The notes below the pieces were generated by a model that did not search any database, had not been told where the DNA came from, and saw only the letters and a list, made by a program, of their open reading frames with translations. Below are positions 46,268 to 59,700 of a DNA stretch of 64,000 nt, one piece after another. Source of the stretch: Polytrichum commune. Taxonomy: Eukaryota; Streptophyta; Polytrichopsida; Polytrichales; Polytrichaceae. The translations under genes and the position numbers were made by a program. The stretch's first letter is position 1; each line of letters opens with the position of its first letter. The DNA is taken from NCBI GenBank assembly GCA_950295325.1, contig OX485809.1, positions 8,000,001 through 8,064,000 of the forward strand, written 5' to 3'.

Positions 46268-47252
46268 GCACTAGAGGGTCTCTCTCTATCTCTCTCTGCT
46301 ATGTATTGCCTTAACCATAAACGAACCAAATCAATAATTTATGCTAAACCCAAACTAAAGTTACTTTAAGGTTAGGTTAGTCTCAACTAACGGATATCCA
46401 CCATAGATCAGGGCATCTGCATCTATGGCCACAAAGGAAAACCTAACTCTATATTAAGAAAGTGAGGTCACAAGGACTTCCTTTCGCTGGCTAATCCGCG
46501 GTGACTACTTACCCTAAGTAACTTTTGAGCTTAGTGTAAGTGGTACAATTTTGATGTGTTGGGAGGTGTACGTAATTTAACTCTAACCTTGAATGCACAA
46601 GGTTCAAATGGCTAAAAGTAAAATACTCCATGGAAGTATGTGTATTATTTTTTGCAAAATGTATGTTCATGTTGTACATTATGATATGACATACATAACA
46701 ATTGGGTTCTGCTGCTATTCACCTGGTGTATGTTACTAATTCTCTCTTTGGACTTGGTTGGTGGCATGGGCAGATGTGAGGTAGACCCTCCACAAGTTTG
46801 ACAACACCTTTAGGTTTTGCATACCAATTTTTGACAAAAATAAATGTGTACAAAGGACTTAGACATTCCTTAATGATGAGGAATGTTAGGCAATATATTA
46901 AATAATGATAGGACTTTGAAGTAGTAGTGAAAACTATTTATACTAGAATATGACATAATTTGGATATGAAATACATTATTTTAGATTAAGGCTGCAAGGG
47001 TAAACCTTAGTAAAATAATTTATTTATAGTTGTTTACTTTCTTAAAGATATACCAAGACAGGACAATGATCATCGTAAGTTGTTTGATATGCAAGGGCAT
47101 AGCCATGAAAAATAATCCCATCCACCCTCCCGGGTTTTGAAAGGTACATATATATGCAAAAGAATAATGTGGCCTCTTGATAAAATGATGTATTACACAA
47201 ATACTAAGCTTAACAGTAAGCATAATACTGAGTAAGAAAAACATGGCTCTCT
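46268..47252. repeat. ~980 bp direct repeat, left copy
   Basis: Shares near-continuous similarity with 52473-53452, beginning GGTCTCTCTCTATCTCT and CTAAACCCAAA-TAAAGTTA and ending AAGCTTAACAGTAAGCATAA, then GTAAGAAAAAC. Both copies are in the same orientation, 6.2 kb apart. They resemble LTRs or the pseudo-LTRs of Penelope-like elements. Confidence 0.85.
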
Positions 47253-47739
47253 CTAGATCATCCATTAGTAGTATGGATGCTGCTACAATCCATTCTTTAA
47301 CATATATATGAAACCTTATTTACTGATATGATATGTGCGATTTATGTGCGACAACCATAACATAAAGCTCAAATGTGGAATGAAAAGATGGTGGCAATGA
47401 ATTACGACCCTCCACTCCCAGCACCGATCCCTGCAATACAGACAACCTTGGCTACCATTGACGTTCCAAAATTTGACAAATACATCTTAAAAATGGACAC
47501 AATTGCCGCCAATTACGTTGATGAAATTTTTTTTGCACACCCCGCTTATACTGGATACATTAAACTTGGGTGCATGGAGAATATTGTTTATACTAGCCAC
47601 TATAGATAAACAGAAGGCAATAATAAAATTAAAGCCAACACAAAGTCGATTGTCGGAGCTGTTGATAGAGAATGAGCAAGATGCAGTCAGGTAAACACGG
47701 ATGGCCAAGAAAATCGAAATTGTTTTGAAACTGGCCAAT

Positions 47740-50095
47740 AAGGACGTTGTCGTGATGTAGGCCGACTACTAGTTAGAACTCAAACATTTTATATGTTATT
47801 GTTATTTCCAAATTGATATTTATATGATGATCTAAGTTAGTTGTTTGAATTGAGATTCGGTCTTAAGTTCAAGACTGGGTGACCCGGTAGATGGATGTGG
47901 TAGGCAAGATTTGGGAAAGATAGGATTTACCGGCGGACCGTTACCTAACTACCTAAGGGTTCTAGAAGGCCTAATTTTTCAATTTCCTGTTTGTTAGCGA
48001 GATAAGATCTTCAGAAGCCTTAAACCCGCACTTTCCTATTGGCTTGCCGGATTTGCCTTTAATCCAAAAAAAATCTATTTCTAGCGGCATAAGGGCTCTA
48101 GAAACCTTTAACCCAAACTTTTCATAATTTTAGCAAGATAAGGGTTCTAGAAACCTTTTACCCATAAGGTCTCATATTAGTTAGCCACTTGGGGTTTGGA
48201 AATCCTTATCCAAATGATTTCCTATTGGCCTAAGGGAGCAAGGAAAATGAATATTGAAGGGGTATTATAAATGTTTTAAGTGGAAGAACATTAGCATTTG
48301 GAGTTAGTACTTGTGTAGAATTAAAGAAGCTTTGAGCATTTGAAGAAGAATAAGTGTTTACGAAGCTCATTTGTACAAGAGGGTGAGGGGTGAGAATTTT
48401 TAAATGATTAGGTTGCACTAAATGCACTATTTATATTATTTCATTCATTATTAAATGAGCAGAATTTTGGAATGAAGAATTTATGAATTGTGGAGGATTA
48501 GAGTGTTCGATTGTTATGAAAATTTGAAAGGATGTTCTTTATGAGATATAGAAATTGAGGTAAAAATGTGGAAGCTTCAATCTTTGAGGAGGAAAAATTA
48601 TAAAAATTGAAGTGAAGGGAGTCTAGTAACAAAGGCAACTAGGATAACAAAGTTTGAAAATATGGATATTTTTTAATATTATAGCTATGGCTACAAAAAT
48701 TTGACACTACATTTTGATCTTATCTATATATTATGTGTCAAAATTTGAAATTGATTGGACTTAATAATTGGAAGTTATTAGAGTTTTAGTGTCTGGATAT
48801 TATACCGCAACATTCATGCTAGGAAGTTAGACTTAGAAAAACATGCATAACTTTTTAGTATGAGCTCGGTTTGTGCTTAAATTTGGTGTGGATATTTTAA
48901 GTAAGGTACTTAATAAGTGTGTCAAGTTTCACTTGAAGAAAGTGAGTTAGGTGAGAGTTATACTATTCTGAAATTTAGTAGAACAATATTGAGATGGATT
49001 TACAACAAGGGTGTAGGAGAAGAGAAATGTACTATAAAATTTTAAATACTACCATAAAAAAAGGCGCCCCGTGCTTACTGGATAGTGCACATTTTTCTTG
49101 ACAACGCGTTGAACTTTTAAACAACACGGACGAATATATATGAAGATAAATTTATCTCGGTACTAATACACATCCTCTCCTAGCTACGCTGAAAATTTCT
49201 AACGTAGATCTGAGTCCTCTAGAAGATTTTCGTAAGATCATCCAGTTTTCACATGCTGGAAACTAGAATATATATATAATGGTGACAGAGAAAGAATCAG
49301 TTGTCGCAATCAAACCGTTATCAATAACGTTATGGACAATCCGATAAGTATGAGATCTCTCTTCACGGTAGTATTTAAGTTTCATCTCTAATATATTTCC
49401 CTTCATTTATACCCTAGTTCTATATTTCTTTTAATGTTGACCTATTATATTTTAGATACTCATATTTTTTTACTATTTATTCTTTTTAGTTGTAATTTAA
49501 TGTATATATAAAATATTTTATTAACAGTTTATATTTAAAAATTAGCCTTAATCGATCTCTAGCCAAGATCTTATGCATGATTTAATATTTCTAACTTCCT
49601 AACAATAACATTATCCTATAACATCTGGTCAGTAAACTGTCCGGGTATGCAAGATATCATTGTTATTTTAACTTATAAGAAACAATTGGAATTAGGATTT
49701 TCTACACCTCATAAGCAGATAACCAATATGAATCCGTTGAATTTAAAGCTTCTAGAATCCTTAACTAGCTAGCCAATAGAATATTTTTGGGATTAAGGCT
49801 TCTAAACCCTTAACTAGTTAGCTAATAGAAAAGCTTTGGTATTAAGGCTTTTAAAAACATTTAAATAGCTAGATAACGGCCACATCCGACATATTTTATT
49901 CTTCCGAAGTCCTACATACAAAATGTTTTCTATTAAGTCTTTCCTACCAAATTCTATCGGCCTTAAATTTAAGACCAAATCTTAATTAAAACAACTAACT
50001 AAACCATCATATTAATGTTTATTTAAAAAACAATAACATATATAAATGCATATGTTTTAACAAGTAGTCAACCCACATTACGACACTATTTTAAA
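47740..50095. repeat. Long inverted repeat with ~400-500 base arms
   Basis: The left arm 47740-48235 and right arm 49690-50095 pair imperfectly. Matched blocks include TATATGTTATTGTT, GTTAGTTGTTT-AATT, GAT-TGGTCTTAA-TT-AAG and CGTTA-CTA-CTA. Repeated AAGGGTTCTAGAAACCTTTA-type units in the left arm face TCTAGAATCCTTAACTAG-type units in the right arm. The middle (48236-49690) has no recognised gene. It could be a Mutator-like or foldback element. Confidence 0.6.
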
Positions 50096-50564
50096 ATGTA
50101 GAACATCTAGTTACGGACTTCCAATATCGTATGTAGGCAGTGGATAACACCAACCTGATTATTTTTATATCTATCCCAATGTAGAAGACAAGGAAAGGCA
50201 TGTTAAAAAATGATTTGAAAGTTTCAAAAAATAAACAAAAAACAATATAGGAATTCTAAAAACACCTATAGATTTCATGTATATTTTTTCTCTTTTAGAA
50301 TGTTTGATCATTCTTAATGTATTACCTTAGAGGTAAAAATTCATACCAAGCAAGATCTACCCACTGGACATAATCGCAAGGAAACACATTGACTTGAGAT
50401 GTGAAATGTGCAACGACCTTACATGTGTAACCTATAAAATCCGAGGGCCATAAATGGTTGCGAAGGTCCATAATATGGTTTAATCTTACGATATTGATCA
50501 TGATAAACAACCAAGAAATATTTTTCTATCTTACCCTACATCAATTGCTAGATTTGTTGCATTC

Positions 50565-52309
50565 ATGATTTGGATGCGTGGATCTGTTAAAGTATTTGAC
50601 ATTTTTTTACAAGTATGTCAAGTGTTAAATATGGAGCATTTGGTGGATATGAAATTGACGTGTAAGGAGGTATACACCAAATGTAGGCTAATACTACTTG
50701 AAGCGTCAAAACTAAACAAATTTGGTTTCAGGTACTGCCAACATTTTATCTTCGATGACAAAGTTGTAAATAATGAGCTAGATTGGTCCGTAGCCACGTG
50801 TATATTTAAAGTCTAGACAAATAATCTAACAATGTTTGTTTCATTTGTATGAATCACATAAGCAAAACAAACATTAGAAATATTAAGCAGTCCAGATTTC
50901 TTATCATGCATAAACAATGGTAAATGGTCATGAATCGAAGAGATCACAAGTAATATCCGAAATACATTATAAGAACTTATATCTAAATTATGTACTTATA
51001 GCAATGAACTACCTTACATCATGATTATATACAAATTCTATAAGAAGAAATATAGGTGGATTTCTAATGCATTCGGATCCATCTATATATCAATGTAGCC
51101 ACATTAATCACCATAGTTACCATGTCTTTACTAGAAGAAGTAAGATAATGGGCTAGAATTATCAGAATGGATACAAAATTTTCTTTCGGATTAACAACTA
51201 CATTTATTGGATAATTGATTTAATATATGAATGTAGTCTTAACATACTACAAGATATTCATAATATTTATGTGGCGGACATTATTTGGTGTTTTGAAACT
51301 ATACCAGCTAATGGACATGATACATTTTTCGACGCAATGGAATTTATAGCATCATTAGCTCCTAAAAATTTCAAAAATAAACATCCTTGGTCTGAACAAT
51401 TTGGTTCAAAATAAATAAAGATGGGGTAACAATAAGGGCAATATGGGCATCTAAATGTCCTATTTATAGCAATTGGTCTCAAATGTCAGTGACAAAGTTA
51501 TTGACATTACATAAATGACTTATTATTAATTATTATGTAAGGTTGGGCAATCAAATATGGAAACAAGTTTTAGGCATACTAATGGGATTTTTATGCTCTC
51601 TGTTATGGTGTAACATATACTTTATGTCATATGAAATAAGTTTCATGTAAAGGTTGGCTAGACTTGGACTAACGGATATTATAACCAAATTTGCATATGT
51701 TTTCCGGTACATTGATGACCTATGTTGGCTGAATGTAGGAAATACACAAAAAAAATTTGACCAATCACAATCAAGGAAAATATCTAACCCATATTGGATA
51801 TATCCTCTACATATCCTAGACTTTAAATTGGAAGTATCTTATTTTTCTAGTAGTGATGTTTTTCATGGAATCAAAATATATTTCATGAACATACTTGCAA
51901 CTATCTTCGACGAAAAATTTGGCATAGTTACATTACGAAAATTTGACAAATGAATGGACCTCATTTTGTCTACACGCAATATATAAAATTCAACTCTAAT
52001 AGACCGATTAAGCAAACATACAATGTCATAGTTTTACAAACAGTTCACATACTGTATCTTTCTAGTGACAATGAATTTGGCCTACATGAAGTCAACACTT
52101 TGATTTCTATTCTTATCAATAATGGATTCCGGAAGGCGAAACTTTTACAAATTGTGATCAAGACCCTTACAAGAACAAACAATCCAGCTGTCAAGTTCAA
52201 GGTAACGGACCTAGTCAATTTGCTTCAAGGTAAACCTTCATATTTTTTTACACATCTATTTTTGCATCAAAAATGTATACAAGGGTTTGTCACCCACAAA
52301 CTTATTTGA
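50565..52309 (+). pseudogene. Broken reverse transcriptase, Penelope-like or unclassified
   Basis: Pieces lie in three plus-strand frames. About 51241-51412 has DIHNIYVADIIWCFETIP. 51543-51953 has QVLGILMGFLCSLLWCNIYF, one internal stop, then FRYIDDLCWLNVG with the catalytic YIDD intact. 51950-52309 has YTQYIKFNSNRPIKQTYN and LYLSSDNEFGLHEVNTL. The G-I-x-M-G with FRYIDD pair and the terminal thumb-like region resemble Penelope-type and related retroelement enzymes rather than copia or gypsy. The frame 50565-50816 may be its N-terminal part, with weaker support. Stops and frameshifts make it non-functional. No GIY-YIG nuclease is visible after it. Confidence 0.6.
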
Positions 52310-52472
52310 TTGGGTATACATATATAAGGGGTGAGAGTTTGAGTTTAACAAGAGGATTGGTATGCATACCGAGGGTGGATGCATGCTTGTCAATCTTGGT
52401 TAAACCAAAGATTATAAGATGCATCTAGTTCTTGGTCATATAATATATACATACCAAGGGTTTTATATATGA

Positions 52473-53452
52473 TGGAGGGACTCTCTCTATCTCTTGCCTT
52501 AATTATTAGTGCTAAACCCAAAGTAAAGTTATTTTAAGGTTAGATTAGTCTCAACTAATGGATATTCACCATAAATCAAGGCATCTGCATCTATGTCCAC
52601 AAAGGATTACCTAACTCTATATTAAGATAGTGAGGTCACAAGGACCTCCTTTCATTGGCTAAAGTGCGGTGGGTATTTATTCTAAGTAACTTTTGAGCTT
52701 AGTGTAAGTGGTGTAATTTTGGCGTGTTGGGAGGTGTATGTAACTCAACTCTAACCTCGAATGCACAAGGTTCAAATGGCTAAGGAACATGTAGAGTACT
52801 CCATGGAATTATGTGTATTTTTTTTTTGCAAAATGTGTTCATGTTGTACATTATTATGTGACAGATAACAATTGGGTTCTACTACTATTCACCTCATGTA
52901 CGTTACTAACCCTCTCTTTGGACTTAGTTGGTGGCATGGGCACATGTGAGGCAGACCCTTCACAAATTTGACAACATCTTTAGGTTTTGCATATTAGCTT
53001 TTGTCAAAAAATAGTGTGTATATAGGACTTACACATTCTTTAATGATGAAGAATGTTAAGCAATATATTAAGTAATTGGTAGGACTTTGAAGTAGTAGTG
53101 GACAAGGTTTATACTAGAGCATGGCATACTTTGGATATGAAATGCATTATATTTTAATATTATGCATTATATATATACTTTATATTAAGGCTGCAAGGGT
53201 ATAACCTTAGTAGAATAGTTTATTCATGATTGTTTACTTTCTTAGAGACATATCAAGAGATGACAATGACCATGGTAAGTTGTTTGATATGCAAGGGGAT
53301 AGCCATGAGAAATAATCCCACCCACCCTCCCGGGTTTTGAAAGGTACATAGATATGCAAAAGAATGTTGTGGCCTCTTGATAAGAGGATGTATTGCACAA
53401 AGACTAAGCTTGACAGTAAGCATAGCACTAAGCAAGAAAAACTTAGCTCTCA
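52473..53452. repeat. ~980 bp direct repeat, right copy
   Basis: The partner of 46268-47252, with scattered substitutions and small indels. The end AAGCTTGACAGTAAGCAT, then CAAGAAAAAC, matches the left copy; similarity stops within about ten bases afterwards. Confidence 0.85.
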
Positions 53453-55600
53453 TTCTCTCCAATTTTAGGGTTATAGCAACCAAAGGAAGTGATGCATTGT
53501 TTTATCCCTCTAAAAAGACGTTTGACCAATCAAATTCACATGGAAAGTGAGCGGAATTGCTTGTGTGAAACACTAGATGAGAATAACTCAAGAATTGAGC
53601 ATCTTCTCCAATTTCCATGCCAAAATGTGCAAACCATAATAGGCTAGCCAACTTGCATTTGGAGCATGCAAAACGTCCCATATTTCTAACCACATATATG
53701 CAAAGAATTCCTTAAAATTAAAGAGTGTCCAAATGTTGAATTAAATGGTCAATGTGAGCACAAACACCACCTTTACATGAGCATCCTAGAAATTCATTTA
53801 AAGAAAATAAACATTTTTGATGTTTGCGCAAAATTTGCATTGAAGTGGCAAACATTGATTGAAGTCAACACTTTCACATGAGCTCCCAACACAACAAAAA
53901 CATGACTACATCCCACTGACATTTTTCAACACATTCTAATGATCTCCAAATGACATTGGTCATGAGTTTATGGGATGATATCCATGTTGGCTTCATGCTT
54001 ATAATTATTTGATTGCGAATGAATGAGTTAAGTGGGGTTAACTTAGGGGAAAAATCATCCATAAACCATAAATGGGTTGATTGGGAAGCTAGGGGTTAAG
54101 GCATGTCATGACGTAGGAATATTACCATAATTGAAAAGATGTGTTGATATACGGGATTTGCACAAGATTACCCCCCCCCCTCCTTTCGCAATAGTGTTGC
54201 AAGTTATAAATCTCAACTCAAGCTCAAGATTGAAGGAGGCTCTAAGCGTAAGATACGTGGGTCTTATGTGGTCTCGCTTCCTAATTGAACACCTATAGTA
54301 AATCACTTTGACCTCTATTTAATTTTGCGTCTCACCTTCGATTCTAGAACTTGAAATGACAATCTTTATGGTTTCTACATATGGCTTAGATGAGACAACA
54401 TTCGATTGATTGATACAAAAGCCAAAATTAATTGAGGTGTTAAAAGTGGGCACAATAGGCCACATGATGATTTCGAGTGTCTGTGGGGGAGGGGTATGTG
54501 TGTGTTGAACTAGCATCATTTTTCATCCAAAAGTTATTGCTCTTCCCATATCATTTATAACTAGTCATAATGATCAACTTTCAAACTTTGATAAATCATA
54601 AACCTAAATGCACTCATAACCTCCACATAGGACTTCAATAGTTTCAAACCAAAACTATGTAATTTTGATTTATGAGAACTCATTTAACCCTTAAAGGATA
54701 GGTGAAATCTCTCCAAAATTGTGTCAGATAAGTTCATCCCAATTCAACAATTTATTAGTGGAAAATTGGACCTTCTAATGATGAACCCAACTATATGAAT
54801 GACATGTTCTTAAAGTTAAAATTGTTCACACAAATGTGTAGCCGTTCACTTGTCCCAATTTGTAATAAAATAATGTGAACATGTACAATGATATAGTTAG
54901 GTAGAGTTGATTGCCTAGCCAAAAAAAATCCTTCTCAACCTTTGAGGGTTACTTTTGAAAAATGCTTATATGCAGTACACCAAGACAATTTGAGGACATC
55001 AACTACATACATGTGACCTCTAAATCGATATCAACAAATTTGCCTCACAATCTAAGTCTTCACTTTCAAGCCTTGCAACACAATAATGGCCCGGGCCTTT
55101 TAGGGCTTTAGACTTCACTTTCTCAACTTTAATGTTTTGTACATTGGGTGACACGATCCACCTTCTGTCGTGATAAATTGCTTTGGCATTCGTCATCAAC
55201 GCACAAGATTTAAAGGAACTTGAATCATATTGTAAGTAGCTCTGTACTATTTGGAATTCAAACACTAACATGAGAATACCACCTACCGATAGTAGAGGGA
55301 CCTATTCCCGATCAAGACCCCATCAAGAATCTATAAGGTACTAGAATTTCGACAAGGTTGGGACTAAATTTCGATCAGGCTGGAACCAAAAGTGTGATGA
55401 CACATGTCATGATTCTCATACCAAATTGAGGAGGAATGATCAGTCAAAATGATTGTGATGACAAACTCTAGACATTGGTGTTATGTTTGAACCAACTTTT
55501 GTCTTGAAAAAACTCATAGTAATTACAATTCAAGGAATATATAATTACCAAAACAAATTACAATCCTCATGTATTTTTCCTTCCTACATGGGAAAAATTT
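53453..55600. other. Intergenic DNA, no gene recognised
   Basis: About 2.1 kb of AT-rich sequence with only short unassigned frames and a 10-C run (54171-54180). No repeat termini found. Confidence 0.4.
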
Positions 55601-56746
55601 GCACTGCCTTATACTCCGCCATATTTGGAGTAGAATCTCTTGAATGAACGGTTATGAGTGCCTCTACTCTACATTTGCCACTTTGGCAACGACCCAACCA
55701 GGACAGCCCCAAACAACGGGGATATCTTCACACATTCTAGGACCAGGGTGGCTGCCATCTCAGCTTTTGATCGGTCCTACGTCCCAGGTGGCGCAACCAC
55801 AGAGCGCCATCTGGAAGTTGGGTCCCACCCTGGTCCGACTCGTTCCCACCTCCTCATTATTCTCTCCTCACTTTCGATGTTCCACTTGGTTTCATTGCAG
55901 CTCCTCCTCTGCCCTTCTGACACTCTCCCTCTCGCTCTCTGTGCTCTTTCTTGTCACAATTCCGTTTCTCGAGATGTGTTGGACCTCGTAAACAATCGCC
56001 TGACATCTGTCTAACTTATGGTGCGTCTTCTGCCATGTTTCTTAGCATCATATAAGGTAACGCTTGCTTGTCATTTGCTAAGGAGGGCGGGAAACAGCTG
56101 CCAACTCAAAACTCACTCGTAATGGCAGGCAACGTCACGAGTTAGCGACCCTTCGATCGCTGCGATCGTTGTTTGGAATGGCTGGCTACTCATTTGGCAT
56201 GATGCTCAGTAATTTGTGTTTCTGAGACTTTCGTTAGAAAGTGTAAGTCTGGTTAATTCAGATATGAAGCTCGATCGTTTGCACGCTCTGTATCATCGTT
56301 TCTGACATGGGTGAGGAAGATGTGGCGGAGTGGTCAAAGGGTGCCATCGAACTTCTTTTGAAGCAACTGTGTGAGGATTAAGCTAAGCAAGGGAGCACCC
56401 TTGTTTGTTTGCTTTTTTGGCACTTTGGGCCATGTCTGCTGTGACTTCAACAACTAAGGGGTAGGAGAGTGGGGTGAGCTGAGGATGTGAGTTAGTAACA
56501 GAGTTAAATTATATTCAAAAAACAGTTTGATGGTGTTGCTCAAGCTGGCTGCACATTGCAACATGATGCTCGGTTATAGGCTATACTTAACTTGCAATGT
56601 TGATGATGGTTACTCTTTTCTTTTCAGCCGTTAGGTGTGTTGCTGAAGATTGCTGGGGTTAAGAGCTTTAAGGGCCAGAGAAGGAGGAGCCAGGTGGCTG
56701 TTTGATAACTTAAGGAAGAACTTGTAGAAGAGGCATTAGGATCAAC
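55600..56746 (+). promoter_or_regulatory. Presumed promoter and 5' leader of the chorein-type gene
   Basis: GC content rises from about 55640, as expected near a gene start, with C/T-rich blocks at 55840-55970. Two overlapping frames of 115-118 codons (55644-56014) have no recognisable domain and look like leader sequence. GTTTCATTGCAGCTCC near 55880 and TTTTCAGCCGTTAGG near 56620 could be acceptors of introns in the leader. The coding ATG is at 56747. Confidence 0.4.
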
Positions 56747-59700
56747 ATGGAGTCTCTGCTACTACGAGGGTTGGAACCGACCCTCCGGTATTGGCTGAAA
56801 TCTTTCAGCAGGGAGCAATTCAGGCTATGGGGACGAAGTATCCAGCTTTATGATTTGGGTATGTGACTAACTTATGTGCCATTGACTATGTGTCAGAAAC
56901 TGTCTTAACTCTGAACCTTTGAACAAAGGTTGGGTAATTGGAGATTAGGCACATGATTGTGGCAACGCGTCATAGCAGTTAAGGAGAGGATCGTAATGTG
57001 TAATTTGCTTTTGTGATGCTAGTTCTAGGGTTTGATGCTGGCACTAGGCATTTTCTAACCAGACCTGTTGTCGAGATATTGGTCAAGTTCCTGAATCAAA
57101 TTGGGTCTTGCATATGAGATTTCGTAAAGATCACTATTTAGAGAGGTCAGGCTAGACTCTAAATGTCAAGCTTTTTTTTGTTTTTTGTTTTGAGAGGGTA
57201 ACTCTTACTCAAGTCATCACCAGTTGATAGCAAGTAGAGTGAGGCATGCAGGGGACAAAAGTTATGAAAGACAAAGTAACTGCCAATTTGATGGGAATTG
57301 ATTCTGGAATAGACTAAAGACTTGATGAACGTATTAACCATGTGAAAGAAATTTACAAGGAGCTCATTTGTTCTTTGCAAGACGATACCCGCAGGGGGAG
57401 TTTGGGAGATCACAAGAATGTCCTCATCTGTGCCATGGAAATTTAATGATATGCAATTTTAATGGTCTTACAGATCTTGATGGCGATGCTCTTCATGCAA
57501 GCCTGGGTTTGCCACCCACATTGCGAATTACGCAGGCGCGAGTCAGTGCACTGGAGCTTAGGGTGATTCTCACACCAACCACGCAATAGGTTTTAACTTC
57601 TTTTTTTTGGCATACCTGTTAGCAACCTGGTACAATTTCTCTGCAACAGAGATTGATGCCTTGAGTCAGTATGTCACTTGATATTGCAAGATGGTCAACA
57701 TTTCACTTTGGCAATTTATGAATCTCATAATTACCTGTTTAGTTAGCCCTACTCCCTTTTGCAAATGAGATTTGTATGGTGTTGCAGATTGCGTCTATCA
57801 CAAATGTCCATAGAGAGCCGATTGTGGTCAGTATTGATGAACTGGAGCTGGTGATTTCTGAAAAGTTACTCAGTGACTTAGGATACATACCAGGGTATTC
57901 CCTCATATCACCCACCAAGATTTAGATTTAGATTTATATATAAATTTATTTATTCCTGTAAAATTTCTATCAATTCTCTTCAACTTCCATCTTCCAATAG
58001 ATTATCTTCTGGAGATTGGTCCTGGCTATTAATAGCAGGGATGTTTCACTACAGGACCCTGCCTTCAAGTGCTTCTAGTGATGGGTCAGGCTATGGATAC
58101 TCTGACAAGGTGAATGCTCTTGTTTTTTCATTATAAAGCTCATGTCCCCAAGATTATGTCAACTGGTCCGAAATCCAGGATGCTGATTGGCAAATCTCAT
58201 GTACTTATACTATGCCCACATAGGCAACAATACATTATGTATTTCTTTGACTATGCATTTCAATTTAAATCCACACCTTAAAGAAGATATATAAAGTTAT
58301 AGGGTTATTATTAGTTCAAGTGGTCCTTCCTATCTTTGACTTGTCTTTGGGACCCAATTGAAGGAATTATTTCTCTTCAGCTTGCAGATGGAATGACAGT
58401 GAGGGTGGGAAGAGTCCATGTGATACTAGAAACCAAGGGTGGAACCAGCAGTCAAGGAAGAGCTACCCGGTAGGTGCTGTGTTTCTTTTATTAGATTTTG
58501 TACATATTCTGGTTTCAATTAAAGTCTACTGAAAATATCCGATTTGGGTTACCTTAGCAAGTTGTGAAGCCCTGAGTGGATGTTATTCAAGAGATCTTTG
58601 AGGTTCATGTACATGCATCTGGTTTAGACCTTCAATCTTGAGATAAAGGTTGTGCATAATTTTGTGCTTGGAAGCCATGGATCCTTACTATTGGCAACTA
58701 TAAGTGTGTTGGCTTAAAGGATTTTGTGGAAGCTGAAATTTATTGTGTGGTAAGTGTAGGACCCCTGAAGTGGCCTCCATTACTATGAGAAATTTGGAGC
58801 TCTACACTACCAATGACAGATGGGAGGTAAGATATATAGGTCAATCCTCTATATAGCCTTCGGTTTTACTTGTAACAGTATGTAGAAGACTGAACAAATT
58901 AGTTTTCATTGCACAAAAGGTGGACTTGCAGGTTCTCGTTACAATGTGCTTTGTCAGTGAGTATAATATTCGTCAAACTTTTCAATTAATACACAAAGAT
59001 GCACAACCTACAGGATTTGTTTCTAACCTGTACTGGGTCTACATGGTTGGATAGATTGAACCACTCAACCAAGCAAGAGAGTTTTCAACAAATAGGGGAG
59101 CCATCTATGTTTTTAAGGTGAGTTGATTCACTGGAGTATTTGACCTTTGTCGTCCTGTTTTCTCAAATATTATATGAGCAGTAGGTTAGGGCCACTTTGC
59201 TCCAGATCGTGAGGATCAAAAATGAAAAAATGGATAAAAAATCACAGATGGAGCTGTCTTTTTTATTCACTGAAAGATTACAAATGTGCTTTATAGTCGT
59301 GTGCAATGGTATGCAACGGAATTACTGAAACCTTGAGAGAAAGAACTTTAAATTGATGTTAACAAGTCCTTCACAAAGTTCTTACTTGCGAGCCTTGCAA
59401 CCTCCTTTTGTATAGCAAATGAACAATGCATGTTTCTATGTGAGAAAGGCTTGGGGAAGAGTCAAAGAGGAAGATTGAAGCTAGCAAAGAATTACATATA
59501 TGAAAAGCCCTAGATTATGAGTAAACTGTAAGAAGTTGCATGCATATAGGGACTACCATTATGGCGTGTTCATCAAATATCTCGCAGTCCGTCAACATGG
59601 TCCATTTTCACTTTACACTGAGCTTGAGGGCCATCAATTACAAAATTGGATTACTATATCCTACGGTACTGCCTTCGGATGAATTTCAAGGGCTCTTAGA

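Larger units (their letters stand above)
46268..53452 (+). mobile_element. Direct-repeat-bounded unit with a Penelope-like reverse transcriptase (candidate element)
   Basis: Two ~980 bp direct repeats enclose ~5.2 kb. Within this lie an inverted repeat (about 47740-50095) and a broken reverse transcriptase that ends about 160 bases before the right repeat. No copia or gypsy gag, integrase or tRNA-Met primer site was seen just inside the repeats. Penelope-like elements commonly have such LTR-like repeats, which fits the enzyme type. The alternative is a true LTR element into which other elements inserted. The boundaries are those of the repeats; no target duplication was established. Confidence 0.45.

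Noticed and set aside
47020-47265. Conserved hydrophobic frame shared with 53253-53483
   Set aside because: Both lie in the ~980 bp direct repeats. Differences between them are mostly amino-acid changing, as expected without selection on protein.
55644-56014. Two overlapping frames of 115-118 codons upstream of the chorein-type gene
   Set aside because: Overlapping frames in GC-richer DNA, no domain, and they sit where a promoter and 5' leader are expected.
56325-56400. tRNA-Ser/Leu-like start (TGGCGGAGTGGTCAAAGG)
   Set aside because: No T-loop GTTCGAATC follows at the right distance and no acceptor stem pairs.
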